This document shows positions 34,418 through 47,799 of a stretch of DNA of 55,560 bases, piece after piece. How positions within the stretch are numbered: position 1 is the stretch's first letter; every line of letters starts with the position of its first letter. Under the pieces are notes generated by a model that was given only the letters and a program-made list of their open reading frames with translations, did no database searches and had not been told where the DNA came from. The translations under genes were made by a program, and so were the position numbers. This DNA is from Saccoglossus kowalevskii (lineage: Eukaryota; Hemichordata; Enteropneusta; Harrimaniidae). The stretch spans positions 1 through 55,560 of the forward strand of contig NW_003135242.1 in the NCBI RefSeq assembly GCF_000003605.2. The letters are read 5' to 3'.

Positions 34418-35370
34418 ATGCGACCCGTCAATATAATATCCTGTGTACCGTTTCCAAACGAATCTACAAACTTTGCAATCGCTTTTAACAACTTTGTAAG
34501 CAGTTTGCCTTCGATTTTTCGGCTCGCAGTTGCGATAATCTGCTTATATATGGGGCATTTTCTAGACATTTACTCAATGTTTTCTGAATTTAACTGCGGG
34601 GTTGTCATTCCAATGACTTAGGTTAAATATAGAAGCAACTCCGCCAACGTTTCGAACGTTTTTACCAACTTTTCACGCTGTTTTCTATCAATTTTAAAGT
34701 CAGTCAGCTCATGTGATACTCTGCTAATATAGACTGCTTTTATCTGGCTTTATTCATTTTTTGATTTTACAACTGCCGTTTTTTATGTGCAAACAACTTA
34801 GGTCAAACATACAAATAAATCTACAAACTTTGCAATCACTTTACACAACTTTGATTCACTTTGCGCAACTTTTCACGCCACGTTAACAGCTAAAAACGCA
34901 CTGTGTGCCGTCAGCATCAACAAGTTGTTCTTTGAAAATAATAGGAAAATTGAAAAAACTTTTCATGAATTTGAAAAAATAAATAAATTCCCATGTCTTT
35001 CTACTATTAATAAATGACATCACAGTAAAAAAAGATGCAAGAACGTTGCCTCATATCTTTGACATGTGTGTGATGAACAAAAAAAATTTCTCCAGCTAGG
35101 TCACTCAAGAAGTCTCCCATGCAACTACTAACCACGCCCGATTGAGCTTAACTTTAGATTTTGTTCGATTACTTACCCACACTACTGCTTAAGTAATTTG
35201 AAATTGGCCTGAATTGGCGGCTATTTTATGTTTGAAAGTGTTTTAAAATTGATAGCGTTTGCACAAGTAACTTCTTGAATTGACCTATGACCTGTACATG
35301 CTCCCAGTAACACGACGCTACTTTAACGGCATTTTAAGAAATATTTATTCACGTTTTCGAAGTTTTAACT
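34418..35370 (+). repeat. Monomer M37
   Basis: 953 bp. It has CTATCAATTTT, TGGCTTTATTC, TTTGATTCAC and AAATTCCCATG. 5S-like core (-) 35112-35160; pure T-run; linker ATTGGCCTG. Confidence 0.95.
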
Positions 35371-36326
35371 ATGCGACCCGTCAATATAATATCCTGTGTA
35401 CCGTTTCCAAACGAATCTACAAACTTTGCAATCGCTTTTAACAACTTTGTAAGCAGTTTGCCTTCGATTTTTCGGCTCGCAGTTGCGATAATCTGCTTAT
35501 ATATGGGGCATTTTCTAGACATTTACTCAATGTTTTCTGAATTTAACTGCGGGGTTGTCATTCCAATGACTTAGGTTAAATATAGAAGCAACTCCGCCAA
35601 CGTTTCGAACGTTTTTACCAACTTTTCACGCTGTTTTCTAACAATTTTAAAGTCAGTCAGCTCATGTGATACTCTGCTAATATAGACTGCTTTTATTTGG
35701 CTTTTATTCATTTTTTGATTTTACAACTGCCGTCTTTTATGTGCAAACAACTTAGGTCAAACATACAAATAAATCTACAAACTTTGCAATCACTTTACAC
35801 AACTTTGAATTCACTTTGCGCAACTTTTCACGCCACGTTAACAGCTAAAAACGCACTGTGTGCCGTCAGCATCAACAAATTGTTCTTTGAAAATAATAGG
35901 AAAATTGAAAAAACTTTTCATGAATTTGAAAAAATAAATAAATTTCCATGTCTTTCTACTATTAATAAATGACATCACAGTAAAAAAAGATGCAAGAACG
36001 TTGCCTCATATCTTTGACATGTGTGTGATGAACAAAAAAAAATTTCTCCAGCAAGGTCACTCAAGAAGTCTCCCATGCAACTACTAACCACGCCCGATTG
36101 AGCTTAACTTTAGATTTTGTTCGATTACTTACCCACACTACTGCTTAAGTAATTTGAAATTGCCCTGAATTGGCGGCTATTTTATGTTTGAAAGTGTTTT
36201 AAAATTGATAGCGTTTGCACAAGTAACTTCTTGAATTGACCTATGACCTGTACATGCTCCCAGTAACACGACGCTACTTTAACGGCATTTTAAGAAATAT
36301 TTATTCACGTTTTCGAAGTTTTAACT
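35371..36326 (+). repeat. Monomer M38
   Basis: 956 bp. TTTTATTTGG, CCGTCTTTT and CAAATTGTT are as in M17. It has AGCAAGGTC. 5S-like core (-) 36068-36116; T9; linker GCCCTG. Confidence 0.95.
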
Positions 36327-37282
36327 ATGCGACCCGTCAATATAATATCCTGTGTACCGTTTCCAAACGAATCTACAAACTTTGCAATCGCTTTTAACAA
36401 CTTTGTAAGCAGTTTGCCTTCGATTTTTCGGCTCGCAGTTGCGATAATCTGCTTATATATGGGGCATTTTCTAGACATTTACTCAATGTTTTCTGAATTT
36501 AACTGCGGGGTTGTCATTCCAATGACTTAGGTTAAATATAGAAGCAACTCCGCCAACGTTTCGAACGTTTTTTACCAACTTTTCACGCTGTTTTCTATCA
36601 ATTGTAAAGTCAGTCAGCTCATGTGATACTCTGCTAATATAGACTGCTTTTATCTGGCTTTTATTCATTTTTTGATTTTACAACTGCCGTTTTTTATGTG
36701 CAAACAACTTAGGTCAAACATACAAATAAATCTACAAACTTTGCAATCACTTTACACAACTTTGAATTCACTTTGCGCAACTTTTCACGCCACGTTAACA
36801 GCTAAAAACGCACTGTGTGCCGTCAGCATCACCAAGTTGTTCTTTGAAAATAATAGGAAAATTGAAAAAACTTTTCATGAATTTGAAAAAATAAATAAAT
36901 TTCCATGTCTTTCTACTATTAATAAATGACATCACAGTAAAAAAAGATGCAAGAACGTTGCCTCATATCTTTGACATGTGTGTGATGAACAAAAACAATT
37001 TCTCCAGCTAGGTCACTCAAGAAGGCTCCCATGCAACTACTAACCACGCCCGATTGAGCTTAACTTTAGATTTTGTTCGATTACTTACCCACACTACTGC
37101 TTAAGTAATTTGAAACTGGCCTGAATTGGTGGCTATTTTATGTTTGAAAGTGTTTTAAAATTGATAGCGTTTGCACAAGTAACTTCTTGAATTGACCTAT
37201 GACCTGTACATGCTCCCAGTAACACGACGCTACTTTAACGGCATTTTAAGAAATATTTATTCACGTTTTCGAAGTTTTAACT
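36327..37282 (+). repeat. Monomer M39
   Basis: 956 bp. It has CTATCAATTGTAAAG (as M35) and ATCACCAAG. 5S-like core (-) 37024-37072 with AAGGCTCCC; linker AAACTGGCC; GGTGGCTATT. Confidence 0.95.
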
Positions 37283-38238
37283 ATGCGACCCGTCAATATA
37301 ATATCCTGTGTACCGTTTCCAAACGAATCTACAAACTTTGCAATCGCTTTTAACAACTTTGTAAGCAGTTTGCCTTCGATTTTTCGGCTCGCAGTTGCCA
37401 TAATCTGCTTATATATGGGGCATTTTCTAGACATTTACTCAATGTTTTCTGAATTTAACTGCGGGGTTGTCATTCCAATGACTTAGGTTAAATATAGAAG
37501 CAACTCCGCCAACGTTTCGAACGTTTTTACCAACTTTTCACGCTGTTTTCTAACAATTTTAAAGTCAGTCAGCTCATGTGATACTCTGCTAATATAGACT
37601 GCTTTTATCTGGCTTTTATTCATTTTTTGATTTTACAACTGCCGTTTTTTATGTGCAAACAACTTAGGTCAAACATACAAATAAATCTACAAACTTTGCA
37701 ATCACTTTACACAACTTTGAATTCACTTTGCGCAACTTTTCACGCCACGTTAACAGCTAAAAACGCACTGTGTGCCGTCAGCATCAACAAATTGTTCTTT
37801 GAAAATAATAGGAAAATTGGAAAAACTTTTCATGAATTTGAAAAAATAAATAAATTTCCATGTCTTTCTACTATTAATAAATGACATCACAGTAAAAAAA
37901 GATGCAAGAACGTTGCCTCATATCTTTGACATGTGTGTGATGAACAAAAAAATATTTCTCCAGCTAGGTCACTCAAGAAGTCTCCCATGCAACTACTAAC
38001 CACGCCCGATTGAGCTTAACTTTAGATTTTGTTCGATTACTTACCCACACTACTGCTTAAGTAATTTGAAATTGTCCTGAATTGGCGGCTATTTTATGTT
38101 TGAAAGTGTTTTAAAATTGATACCGTTTGCACAAGTAACTTCTTGAATTGACCTATGACCTGTACATGCTCCCAGTAACACGACGCTACTTTAACGGCAT
38201 TTTAAGAAATATTTATTCACGTTTTCGAAGTTTTAACT
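37283..38238 (+). repeat. Monomer M40
   Basis: 956 bp. It has TTGCCATAATC, CAAATTGTT, ATTGGAAAAAC and the TATTTTTTT terminator. 5S-like core (-) 37980-38028; linker GTCCTG; GATACCG. Confidence 0.95.
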
Positions 38239-39195
38239 ATGCGACCCGTCAATATAATATCCTGTGTACCGTTTCCAAACGAATCTACAAACTTTGCAAT
38301 CGCTTTTAACAACTTTGTAAGCAGTTTGCCTTCGATTTTTCGGCTCGCAGTTGCCATAATCTGCTTATATATGGGGCATTTTCTAGACATTTACTCAATG
38401 TTTTCTGAATTTAACTGCGGGGTTGTCATTCCAATGACTTAGGTTAAATATAGAAGCAACTCCGCCAACGTTTCGAACGTTTTTACCAACTTTTCACGCT
38501 GTTTTCTAACAATTTTAAAGTCAGTCAGCTCATGTGATACTCTGCTAATATAGACTGCTTTTATCTGGCTTTTATTCATTTTTTGATTTTACAACTGCCG
38601 TTTTTTATGTGCAAACAACTTAGGTCAAACATACAAATAAATCTACAAACTTTGCAATCACTTTACACAACTTTGAATTCACTTTGCACAACTTTTCACG
38701 CCACGTTAACAGCTAAAAACGCACTGTGTGCCGTCAGCATCAACAAGTTGTTCTTTGAAAATAACAGGAAAATTAAAAAAACCTTTCATGAATTTGAAAA
38801 AATAAATAAATTTCCATGTCTTTCTACTATTAATAAATGACATCACAGTAAAAAAAAGATGCAAGAACGTTGCCTCATATCTTTGACATGTGTGTGGTGA
38901 ACAAAAAAAAATTTCTCCAGCTAAGTCACTCAAGAAGTCTCCCATGCAACTACTAACCACGCCCGATTGAGCTTAACTTTAGATTTTGTTCGATTACTTA
39001 CCCACACTACTGCTTAAGTAATTTGAAATTGAAATGAATTGGCGGCTATTTTATGTTTGAAAGTGTTTTAAAATTGATAGCGTTTGCACAAGTAACTTCT
39101 TGAATTGACCTATGACCTGTACATGCTCCCAGTAACACGACGCTACTTTAACGGCATTTTAAGAAATATTTATTCTCGTTTTCGAAGTTTTAACT
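38239..39195 (+). repeat. Monomer M41
   Basis: 957 bp. It has TTGCCATAATC, TTGCACAAC, AACAGG, AATTAAAAAAACC, TGTGGTGAAC and CTAAGTCAC (AGGTCA lost). 5S-like core (-) 38937-38985; linker ATTGAAATG; ends TTATTCTCG. Confidence 0.95.
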
Positions 39196-40151
39196 ATGCG
39201 ACCCGTCAATATAATATCCTGTGTACCATTTCCAAACGAATCTACAAACTTTGCAATCGCTTTTAACAACTTTGTAAGCAGTTTGCCTTCGATTTTTCGG
39301 CTCGCAGTTGCCATAATCTGCTTATATATGGGGCATTTTCTAGACATTTACTCAATGTTTTCTGAATTTAACTGCGGGGTTGTCATTCCAATGACTTAGG
39401 TTAAATATAGAAGCAACTCCGCCAACGTTTCGAACGTTTTTTACCAACTTTTCACGCTGTTTTCTATCAATTTTAAAGTCAGTCAGCTCATGCGATACTC
39501 TGCTAATATAGACTGCTTTTATCTGGCTTTTATTCATTTTTTGATTTTACAACTGCCGTTTTTTATGTGCAAACAACTTAGGTCAAACATACAAATAAAT
39601 CTACAAACTTTGCAATCACTTTACACAACTTTGAATTCACTTTGCGCAACTTTTCACGCCACGTTAACAGCTAAAAACGCACTGTGTGCCGTCAGCATCA
39701 ACAAGTTGTTCTTTGAAAATAATAGGAAAATTGAAAAAACTTTTCATGAACTTGAAAAAATAAATAAATTTCCATGTCTTTCTACTATTAATAAATGACA
39801 TCACAGTAAAAAAAGATGCAAGAACGTTGCCTCAGATCTTTGACATGTGTGTGATGAACAAAAACAATTTCTCCAGCTAGGTCACTCAAGAAGTCTCCCA
39901 TGCAACTACTAACCACGCCCGATTGAGCTTAACTTTAGATTTTGTTCGATTACTTACCCACACTACTGCTTAAGTAATTTGAAATTGTCCTGAATTGGCG
40001 GCTATTTTATGTTTGAAAGTGTTTTAAAATTGATAGCGTTTGCACAAGTAACTTCTTGAATTGACCTATGACCTGTACATGCTCCCAGTAACACGACGCT
40101 ACTTTAACGGCATTTTAAGAAATATTTATTCTCGTTTTCGAAGTTTTAACT
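39196..40151 (+). repeat. Monomer M42
   Basis: 956 bp. It has ACCATTTCC, TTGCCATAATC, CTATCAATTTT, CATGCGATAC, GAACTTG, CCTCAGATCT and TTGTTTTT. 5S-like core (-) 39893-39941; linker GTCCTG; ends TTATTCTCG. Confidence 0.95.
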
Positions 40152-41108
40152 ATGCGACCCGTCAATATAATATCCTGTGTACCATTTCCAAACGAATCTA
40201 CAAACTTTGCAATCGCTTTTAACAACTTTGTAAGTAGTTTGCCTTCGATTTTTCGGCTCGCAGTTGCGATAATCTGCTTATATATGGGGCATTTTCTAGA
40301 CATTTACTCAATGTTTTCTGAATTTAACTGCGGGGTTGTCATTCCAATGACTTAGGTTAAATATAGAAGCAACTCCGCCAACGTTTCGAACGTTTTTACC
40401 AACTTTTCACGCTGTTTTCTAACAATTTTAAAGTCAGTCAGCTCATGTGATACTCTGCTAATATAGACTGCTTTTATCTGGCTTTTATTCATTTTTTGAT
40501 TTTACAACTGCCGTTTTTTATGTGCAAACAACTTAGGTCAAACATACAAATAAATCTACAAACTTTGCAATCACTTTACACAACTTTGAATTCACTTTGC
40601 GCAACTTTTCACGCCACGTTAACAGCTAAAAACGCACTGTGTGCCGTCAGCATCAACAAGTTGTTCTTTGAAAATAATAGGAAAATTGAAAAAACTTTTC
40701 ATGAATTTGAAAAAATAAATAAATTTCCATGTCTTTCTACTATTAATAAATGACATCACAGTAAAAAAAAGATGCAAGAACGTTGCCTCAGATCTTTGAC
40801 ATGTGTGTGATGAACAAAAAAATATTTCTCCAGCTAGGTCACTCAAGAAGTCTCCCATGCAACTACTAACCACGCCCGATTGAGCTTAACTTTAGATTTT
40901 GTTCGATTACTTACCCACACTACTGCTTAAGTAATTTGAAATTGTCCTGAATTGGCGGCTATTTTATGTTTGAAAGTGTTTTAAAATTGATAGCGTTTGC
41001 ACAAGTAACTTCTTGAATTGACCTATGACCTGTACATGCTCCCAGTAACACGACGCTACTTTAACGGCATTTTAAGAAATATTTATTCTCGTTTTCGAAG
41101 TTTTAACT
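40152..41108 (+). repeat. Monomer M43
   Basis: 957 bp. It has ACCATTTCC, GTAAGTAGTTTG (shared with M47), CCTCAGATCT and the TATTTTTTT terminator. 5S-like core (-) 40850-40898; linker GTCCTG; ends TTATTCTCG. Confidence 0.95.
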
Positions 41109-42064
41109 ATGCGACCCGTCAATATAATATCCTGTGTACCATTTCCAAACGAATCTACAAACTTTGCAATCGCTTTTAACAACTTTGTAAGCAGTTTGCC
41201 TTCGATTTTTCGGCTCGCAGTTGCCATAATCTGCTTATATATGGGGCATTTTCTAGACATTTACTCAATGTTTTCTGAATTTAACTGCGGGGTTGTCATT
41301 CCAATGACTTAGGTTAAATATAGAAGCAACTCCGCCAACGTTTCGAACGTTTTTTACCAACTTTTCACGCTGTTTTCTAACAATTTTAAAGTCAGTCAGC
41401 TCATGTGATACTCTGCTAATATAGACTGCTTTTATCTGGCTTTTATTCATTTTTTGATTTTCCAACTGCCGTTTTTTATGTGCAAACAACTTAGGTCAAA
41501 CATACAAATAAATCTACAAACTTTGCAATCACTTTACACAACTTTGAATTCACTTTGCGCAACTTTTCACGCCACGTTAACAGCTAAAAACGCACTGTGT
41601 GCCGTCAGCATCAACAAGTTGTTCTTTGAAAATAATAGGAAAATTGGAAAAACTTTTCATGAATTTGAAAAAATAAATAAATTTCCATGTCTTTCTACTA
41701 TTAATAAATGACATCACAGTAAAAAAAGATGCAAGAACGTTGCCTCATATCTTTGACATGTGTGTGATGAACAAATAAAATTTCTCCAGCTAGGTCACTC
41801 AAGAAGTCTCCCATGCAACTACTAACCACGCCCGATTGAGCTTAACTTTAGATTTTGTTCGATTACTTACCCACGCTACTGCTTAAATAATTTGAAATTG
41901 TCCAGAATTGGCGGCTATTTTATGTTTGAAAGTGTTTTAAAATTGATAGCGTTTGCACAAGTAACTTCTTGAATTGACCTATGACCTGTACATGCTCCCA
42001 GTAACACGACGCTACTTTAACGGCATTTTAAGAAATATTTATTCTCGTTTTCGAAGTTTTAACT
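41109..42064 (+). repeat. Monomer M44
   Basis: 956 bp. It has ACCATTTCC, TTGCCATAATC, GATTTTCCAAC, ATTGGAAAAAC and the TTTTATTT terminator. 5S-like core (-) 41806-41854, then CACGCTACTGCTTAAATAAT and GTCCAG, as in M11. Ends TTATTCTCG. Confidence 0.95.
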
Positions 42065-43019
42065 ATGCGACCCGTCAATATAATATCCTGTGTACCATTT
42101 CCAAACGAATCTACAAACTTTGCAATCGCTTTTAACAACTTTGTAAGCAGTTTGCCTTCGATTTTTCGGCTCGCAGTTGCGATAATCTGCTTATATATGG
42201 GGCATTTTCTAGACATTTACTCAATGTTTTCTGAATTTAACTGCGGGGTTGTCATTCCAATGACTTAGGTTAAATATAGAAGCAACTCCGCCAACGTTTC
42301 GAACGTTTTTACCAACTTTTCACGCTGTTTTCTAACAATTTTAAAGTCAGTCAGCTCATGTGATACTCTGCTAATATAGACTGCTTTTATCTGGCTTTTA
42401 TTCATTTTTTGATTTTCCAACTGCCGTTTTTTATGTGCAAACAACTTAGGTCAAACATACAAATAAATCTACAAACTTTGCAATCACTTTACACAACTTT
42501 GAATTCACTTTGCGCAACTTTTCACGCCACGTTAACAGCTAAAAACGCACTGTGTGCCGTCAGCATCAACAAGTTGTTCTTTGAAAATAATAGGAAAATT
42601 GAAAAAACTTTTCATGAATTTGAAAAAATAAATAAATTTCCATGTCTTTCTACTATTAATAAATGACATCACAGTAAAAAAAGATGCAAGAACGTTGCCT
42701 CATATCTTTGACATGTGTGTGATGAACAAAAACAATTTCTCCAGCTAGGTCACTCAAGAAGTCTCTCATGCAACTACTAACCACGCCCGATTGAGCTTAA
42801 CTTTAGATTTTGTTCGATTACTTACCCACACTACTGCTTAAGTAATTTGAAATTGTCCTGAATTGGCGGCTATTTTATGTTTGAAAGTGTTTTAAAATTG
42901 ATAGCGTTTGCACAAGTAACTTCTTGAATTGACCTATGACCTGTACATGCTCCCAGTAACACGACGCTACTTTAACGGCATTTTAAGAAATATTTATTCT
43001 CGTTTTCGAAGTTTTAACT
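42065..43019 (+). repeat. Monomer M45
   Basis: 955 bp. It has ACCATTTCC and GATTTTCCAAC. 5S-like core (-) 42761-42809 with GTCTCTCATG, shared with M49. TTGTTTTT terminator; linker GTCCTG; ends TTATTCTCG. Confidence 0.95.
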
Positions 43020-43977
43020 ATGCGACCCGTCAATATAATATCCTGTGTACCATTTCCAAACGAATCTACAAACTTTGCAATCGCTTTTAACAACTTTGTA
43101 AGCAGTTTGCCTTCGATTTTTCGGCTCGCAGTTGCGATAATCTGCTTATATATGGGGCATTTTCTAGACATTTACTCAATGTTTTCTGAATTTAACTGCG
43201 GGGTTGTCATTCCAATGACTTAGGTTAAATATAGAAGCAACTCCGCCAACGTTTCGAACGTTTTTACCAACTTTTCACGCTGTTTTCTAACAATTTTAAA
43301 GTCAGTCAGCTCATGTGATACTCTGCTAATATAGACTGCTTTTATCTGGCTTTTATTCATTTTTTGATTTTACAACTGCCGTTTTTTATGTGCAAACAAC
43401 TTAGGTCAAACATACAAATAAATCTACAAACTTTGCAATCACTTTACACAACTTTGAATTCACTTTGCGCAACTTTTCACGCCACGTTAACAGCTAAAAA
43501 CGCACTGTGTGCCGTCAGCATCAACAAGTTGTTCTTTGAAAATAATAGGAAAATTGAAAAAACTTTTCATGAATTTGAAAAAATAAATAAATTTCCATGT
43601 CTTTCTACTATTAATAAATGACATCACAGTAAAAAAAAAGATGCAAGAACGTTGCCTCAGATCTTTGACATGTGTGTGATGAACAAAAAAATATTTCTCC
43701 AGCTAGGTCACTCAAGAAGTCTCCCATGCAACTACTAACCACGCCCGATTGAGCTTAACTTTAGATTTTGTTCGATTACTTACCCACACTACTGCTTAAG
43801 TAATTTGAAATTGTCCTGAATTGGCGGCTATTTTATGTTTGAAAGTGTTTTAAAATTGATAGCGTTTGCACAAGTAACTTCTTGAATTGACCTATGACCT
43901 GTACATGCTCCCAGTAACACGACGGTACTTTAACGGCATTTTAAGAAATATTTATTCACGTTTTCGAAGTTTTAACT
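43020..43977 (+). repeat. Monomer M46
   Basis: 958 bp. It has ACCATTTCC, one extra A in GTAAAAAAAAAG, CCTCAGATCT and the TATTTTTTT terminator. 5S-like core (-) 43719-43767; linker GTCCTG; GACGGTACT; ends TTATTCACG. Confidence 0.95.
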
Positions 43978-44932
43978 ATGCGACCCGTCAATATAATATC
44001 CTGTGTACCATTTCCAAACGAATCTACAAACTTTGCAATCGCTTTTAACAACTTTGTAAGTAGTTTGCCTTCGATTTTTCGGCTCGCAGTTGCGATAATC
44101 TGCTTATATATGGGGCATTTTCTAGACATTTACTCAATGTTTTCTGAATTTAACTGCGGGGTTGTCATTCCAATGACTTAGGTTAAATATAGAAGCAACT
44201 CCGCCAACGTTTCGAACGTTTTTACCAACTTTTCACGCTGTTTTCTAACAATTTTAAAGTCAGTCAGCTCATGTGATACTCTGCTAATATAGACTGCTTT
44301 TATCTGGCTTTTATTCATTTTTTGATTTTACAACTGCCGTTTTTTATGTGCAAACAACTTAGGTCAAACATACAAATAAATCTACAAACTTTGCAATCAC
44401 TTTACACAACTTTGAATTCACTTTGCGCAACTTTTCACGCCACGTTAACAGCTAAAAACGCACTGTGTGCCGTCAGCATCAACAAGTTGTTCTTTGAAAA
44501 TAATAGGAAAATTGAAAAAACTTTTCATGAACTTGAAAAAATAAATACATTTCCATGTCTTTCTACTATTAATAAATGACATCACAGTAAAAAAAGATGC
44601 AAGAACGTTGCCTCATATCTTTGACATGTGTGTGATGAACAAAAAAAATTTCTCCAGCTAGGTCACTCAAGAAGTCTCCCATGCAACTACTAACCACGCC
44701 CGATTGAGCTTAACTTTAGATTTTGTTCGATTACTTACCCACACTACTGCTTAAGTAATTTGAAATTGAAATGAATTGGCGGCTATTTTATGTTTGAAAG
44801 TGTTTTAAAATTGATAGCGTTTGCACAAGTAACTTCTTGAATTGACCTATGACCTGTACATGCTCCCAGTAACACGACGCTACTTTAACGGCATTTTAAG
44901 AAATATTTATTCACGTTTTCGAAGTTTTAACT
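43978..44932 (+). repeat. Monomer M47
   Basis: 955 bp. ACCATTTCC without a preceding TTATTCTCG marks a recombinant. It has GTAAGTAGTTTG, GAACTTG and AATACATTTCC. 5S-like core (-) 44674-44722; pure T8; linker ATTGAAATG. Confidence 0.95.
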
Positions 44933-45886
44933 ATGCGACCCGTCAATATAATATCCTGTGTACCGTTTCCAAACGAATCTACAAACTTTGCAATCGCTTT
45001 TAACAACTTTGTAAGCAGTTTGCCTTCGATTTTTCGGCTCGCAGTTGCGATAATCTGCTTATATATGGGGCATTTTCTAGACATTTACTCAATGTTTTCT
45101 GAATTTAACTGCGGGGTTGTCATTCCAATGACTTAGATTAAATATAGAAGCAACTCCGCCAACGTTTCGAACGTTTTTACCAACTTTTCACGCTGTTTTC
45201 TAACAATTTTAAAGTCAGTCAGCTCATGTGATACTCTGCTAATATAGACTGCTTTTATCTGGCTTTTATTCATTTTTTGATTTTACAACTGCCGTTTTTT
45301 ATGTGCAAACAACTTAGGTCAAACATACAAATAAATCTACAAACTTTGCAATCACTTTACACAACTTTGAATTCACTTTGCGCAACTTTTCACGCCACGT
45401 TAACAGCTAAAACGCACTGTGTGTCGTCAGCATCAACAAGTTCTTCTTTGAAAATAATAGGAAAATTGAAAAAACTTTTCATGAATTTGAAAAAATAAAT
45501 AAATTTCCATGTCTTTCTACTATTAATAAATGACATCAAAGTAAAAAAAGATGCAAGAACGTTGCCTCATATCTTTGACATGTGTGTGATGAACAAAAAA
45601 TATTTCTCCAGCTAGGTCGCTCAAGAAGTCTCCCATGCAACTACTAACCACGCCCGATTGAGCTTAACTTTAGATTTTATTCCATTACTTAGCCACACTA
45701 GTGGTTAAGAAATTTGAAATTGACCTGAATTGGCGGCTATTTTATGTTTGAAAGTGTTTTAAAATTGATAGCGTTTGCACAAGTAACTTCTTGAATTGAC
45801 CTATGACCTGTACATGCTCCCAGTATCACGACGCTACTTTAACGGCATTTTTAGGAAATATTTATTCTCGTTTTCGATGTTTAATT
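44933..45886 (+). repeat. Monomer M48
   Basis: 954 bp. It has CTTAGATTAAAT, CTAAAACGC (one A lost), GTGTGTCGTC, TTCTTCTTTG and ATCAAAGTAA. 5S-like core (-) 45628-45676, then an unusually diverged stretch TTTTATTCCATTACTTAGCC and ACTAGTGGTTAAG at 45677-45712. AGTATCACG; ends TTATTCTCG. Confidence 0.95.
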
Positions 45887-46840
45887 ATGCGACCCGTCAT
45901 ATAATATCCTGTGTACCATTTCCAAACGAATCTACAAACTTTGCAATCGCTTTTAACAACTTTGTAAGCAGTTTGCCTTCGATTTTTCGGCTCGCAGTTG
46001 CGATAATCTGCTTATATATGGGGCATTTTCTAGACATTTACTCAATGTTTTCTGAATTTAACTGCGGGGTTGTCATTCCAATGACTTAGGTTAAATATAG
46101 AAGCAACTCCGCCAACGTTTCGAACGTTTTTACCAACTTTTCACGCTGTTTTCTAACAATTTTAAAGTCAGTCAGCTCATGTGATACTCTGCTAATATAG
46201 ACTGCTTTTATCTGGCTTTTATTCATTTTTTGATTTTCCAACTGCCGTTTTTTATGTGCAAACAACTTAGGTCAAACATACAAATAAATCTACAAACTTT
46301 GCAATCACTTTACACAACTTTGAATTCACTTTGCGCAACTTTTCACGCCACGTTAACAGCTAAAAACGCACTGTGTGCCGTCAGCATCAACAAGTTGTTC
46401 TTTGAAAATAATAGGAAAATTGAAAAAACTTTTCATGAATTTGAAAAAATAAATAAATTTCCATGTCTTTCTACTATTAATAAATGACATCACAGTAAAA
46501 AAAGATGCAAGAACGTTGCCTCATATCTTTGACATGTGTGTGATGAACAAAAACAATTTCTCCAGCTAGGTCACTCAAGAAGTCTCTCATGCAACTACTA
46601 ACCACGCCCGATTGAGCTTAACTTTAGATTTTGTTCGATTACTTACCCACACTACTGCTTAAGTAATTTGAAATTGTCCTGAATTGGCGGCTATTTTATG
46701 TTTGAAAGTGTTTTAAAATTGATAGCGTTTGCACAAGTAACTTCTTGAATTGACCTATGACCTGTACATGCTCCCAGTAACACGATGCTACTTTAACGGC
46801 ATTTTAAGAAATATTTATTCACGTTTTCGAAGTTTTAACT
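45887..46840 (+). repeat. Monomer M49
   Basis: 954 bp. GTCATATAATATCC (one base lost) shifts the N-terminus of the short frame. GATTTTCCAAC and GTCTCTCATG match M45. 5S-like core (-) 46582-46630; linker GTCCTG; ACGATGC. Confidence 0.95.
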
Positions 46841-47799
46841 ATGCGACCCGTCAATATAATATCCTGTGTACCGTTTCCAAACGAATCTACAAACTTTGCA
46901 ATCGCTTTTAACAACTTTGTAAGCAGTTTGCCTTCGATTTTTCGGCTCGCAGTTGCGATAATCTGCTTATATATGGGGCATTTTCTAGACATTTACTCAA
47001 TGTTTTCTGAATTTAACTGCGGGGTTGTCATTCCAATGACTTAGGTTAAATATAGAAGCAACTCCGCCAACGTTTCGAACGTTTTTTACCAACTTTTCAC
47101 GCTGTTTTCTATCAATTTTAAAGTCAGTCAGCTCATGTGATACTCTGCTAATATAGAGTGCTTTTATCTGGCTTTTATTCATTTTTTTGATTTTACAACT
47201 GCCGTTTTTTATGTGCAAACAACTTAGGTCAAACATACAAATAAATCTACAAACTTTGCAATCACTTTACACAACTTTGAATTCACTTTGCGCAACTTTT
47301 CACGCCACGTTAACAGCTAAAAACGCACTGTGTGCCGTCAGCATCAACAAGTTGTTCTTTGAAAATAATAGGAAAATTTAAAAAAACTTTTCATGAATTT
47401 GAAAAAATAAATAAATTTCCATGTCTTTCTAATACTAATAAATGACATCACAGTAAAAAAAGATGCAAGAACGTTGCCTCATATCTTTGACATGTGTGTG
47501 ATGAACAAAAAAAATTTCTCCAGCTAGGACACTCAAGAAGTCTCCCATGCAACTACTAACCACGCCCGATTGAGCTTAACTTTAGATTTTGTTCGGTTAC
47601 TTACCCACACTACTGCTTAAGTAATTTGAAATTGACCTGAATTGGCGGCTATTTTATGTTTGAAAGTGTTTTAAAATTGATAGCGTTTGCACAAGTAACT
47701 TCTTGAATTGACCTATGACCTGTACATGCTCCCAGTAACACGACGCTACTTTAACGTTCATTTTAAGAAATAGTTATTCACGTTTTCGAAGTTTTAACT
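46841..47799 (+). repeat. Monomer M50
   Basis: 959 bp. It has CTATCAATTTT, ATAGAGTGC, AATTTAAAAAAAC, TAATACTAAT and AGGACACTC. 5S-like core (-) 47540-47588, then TTCGGTTAC; ends AACGTTCATTTT and AATAGTTATT. From ~47370 on it parallels M35. Confidence 0.95.
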
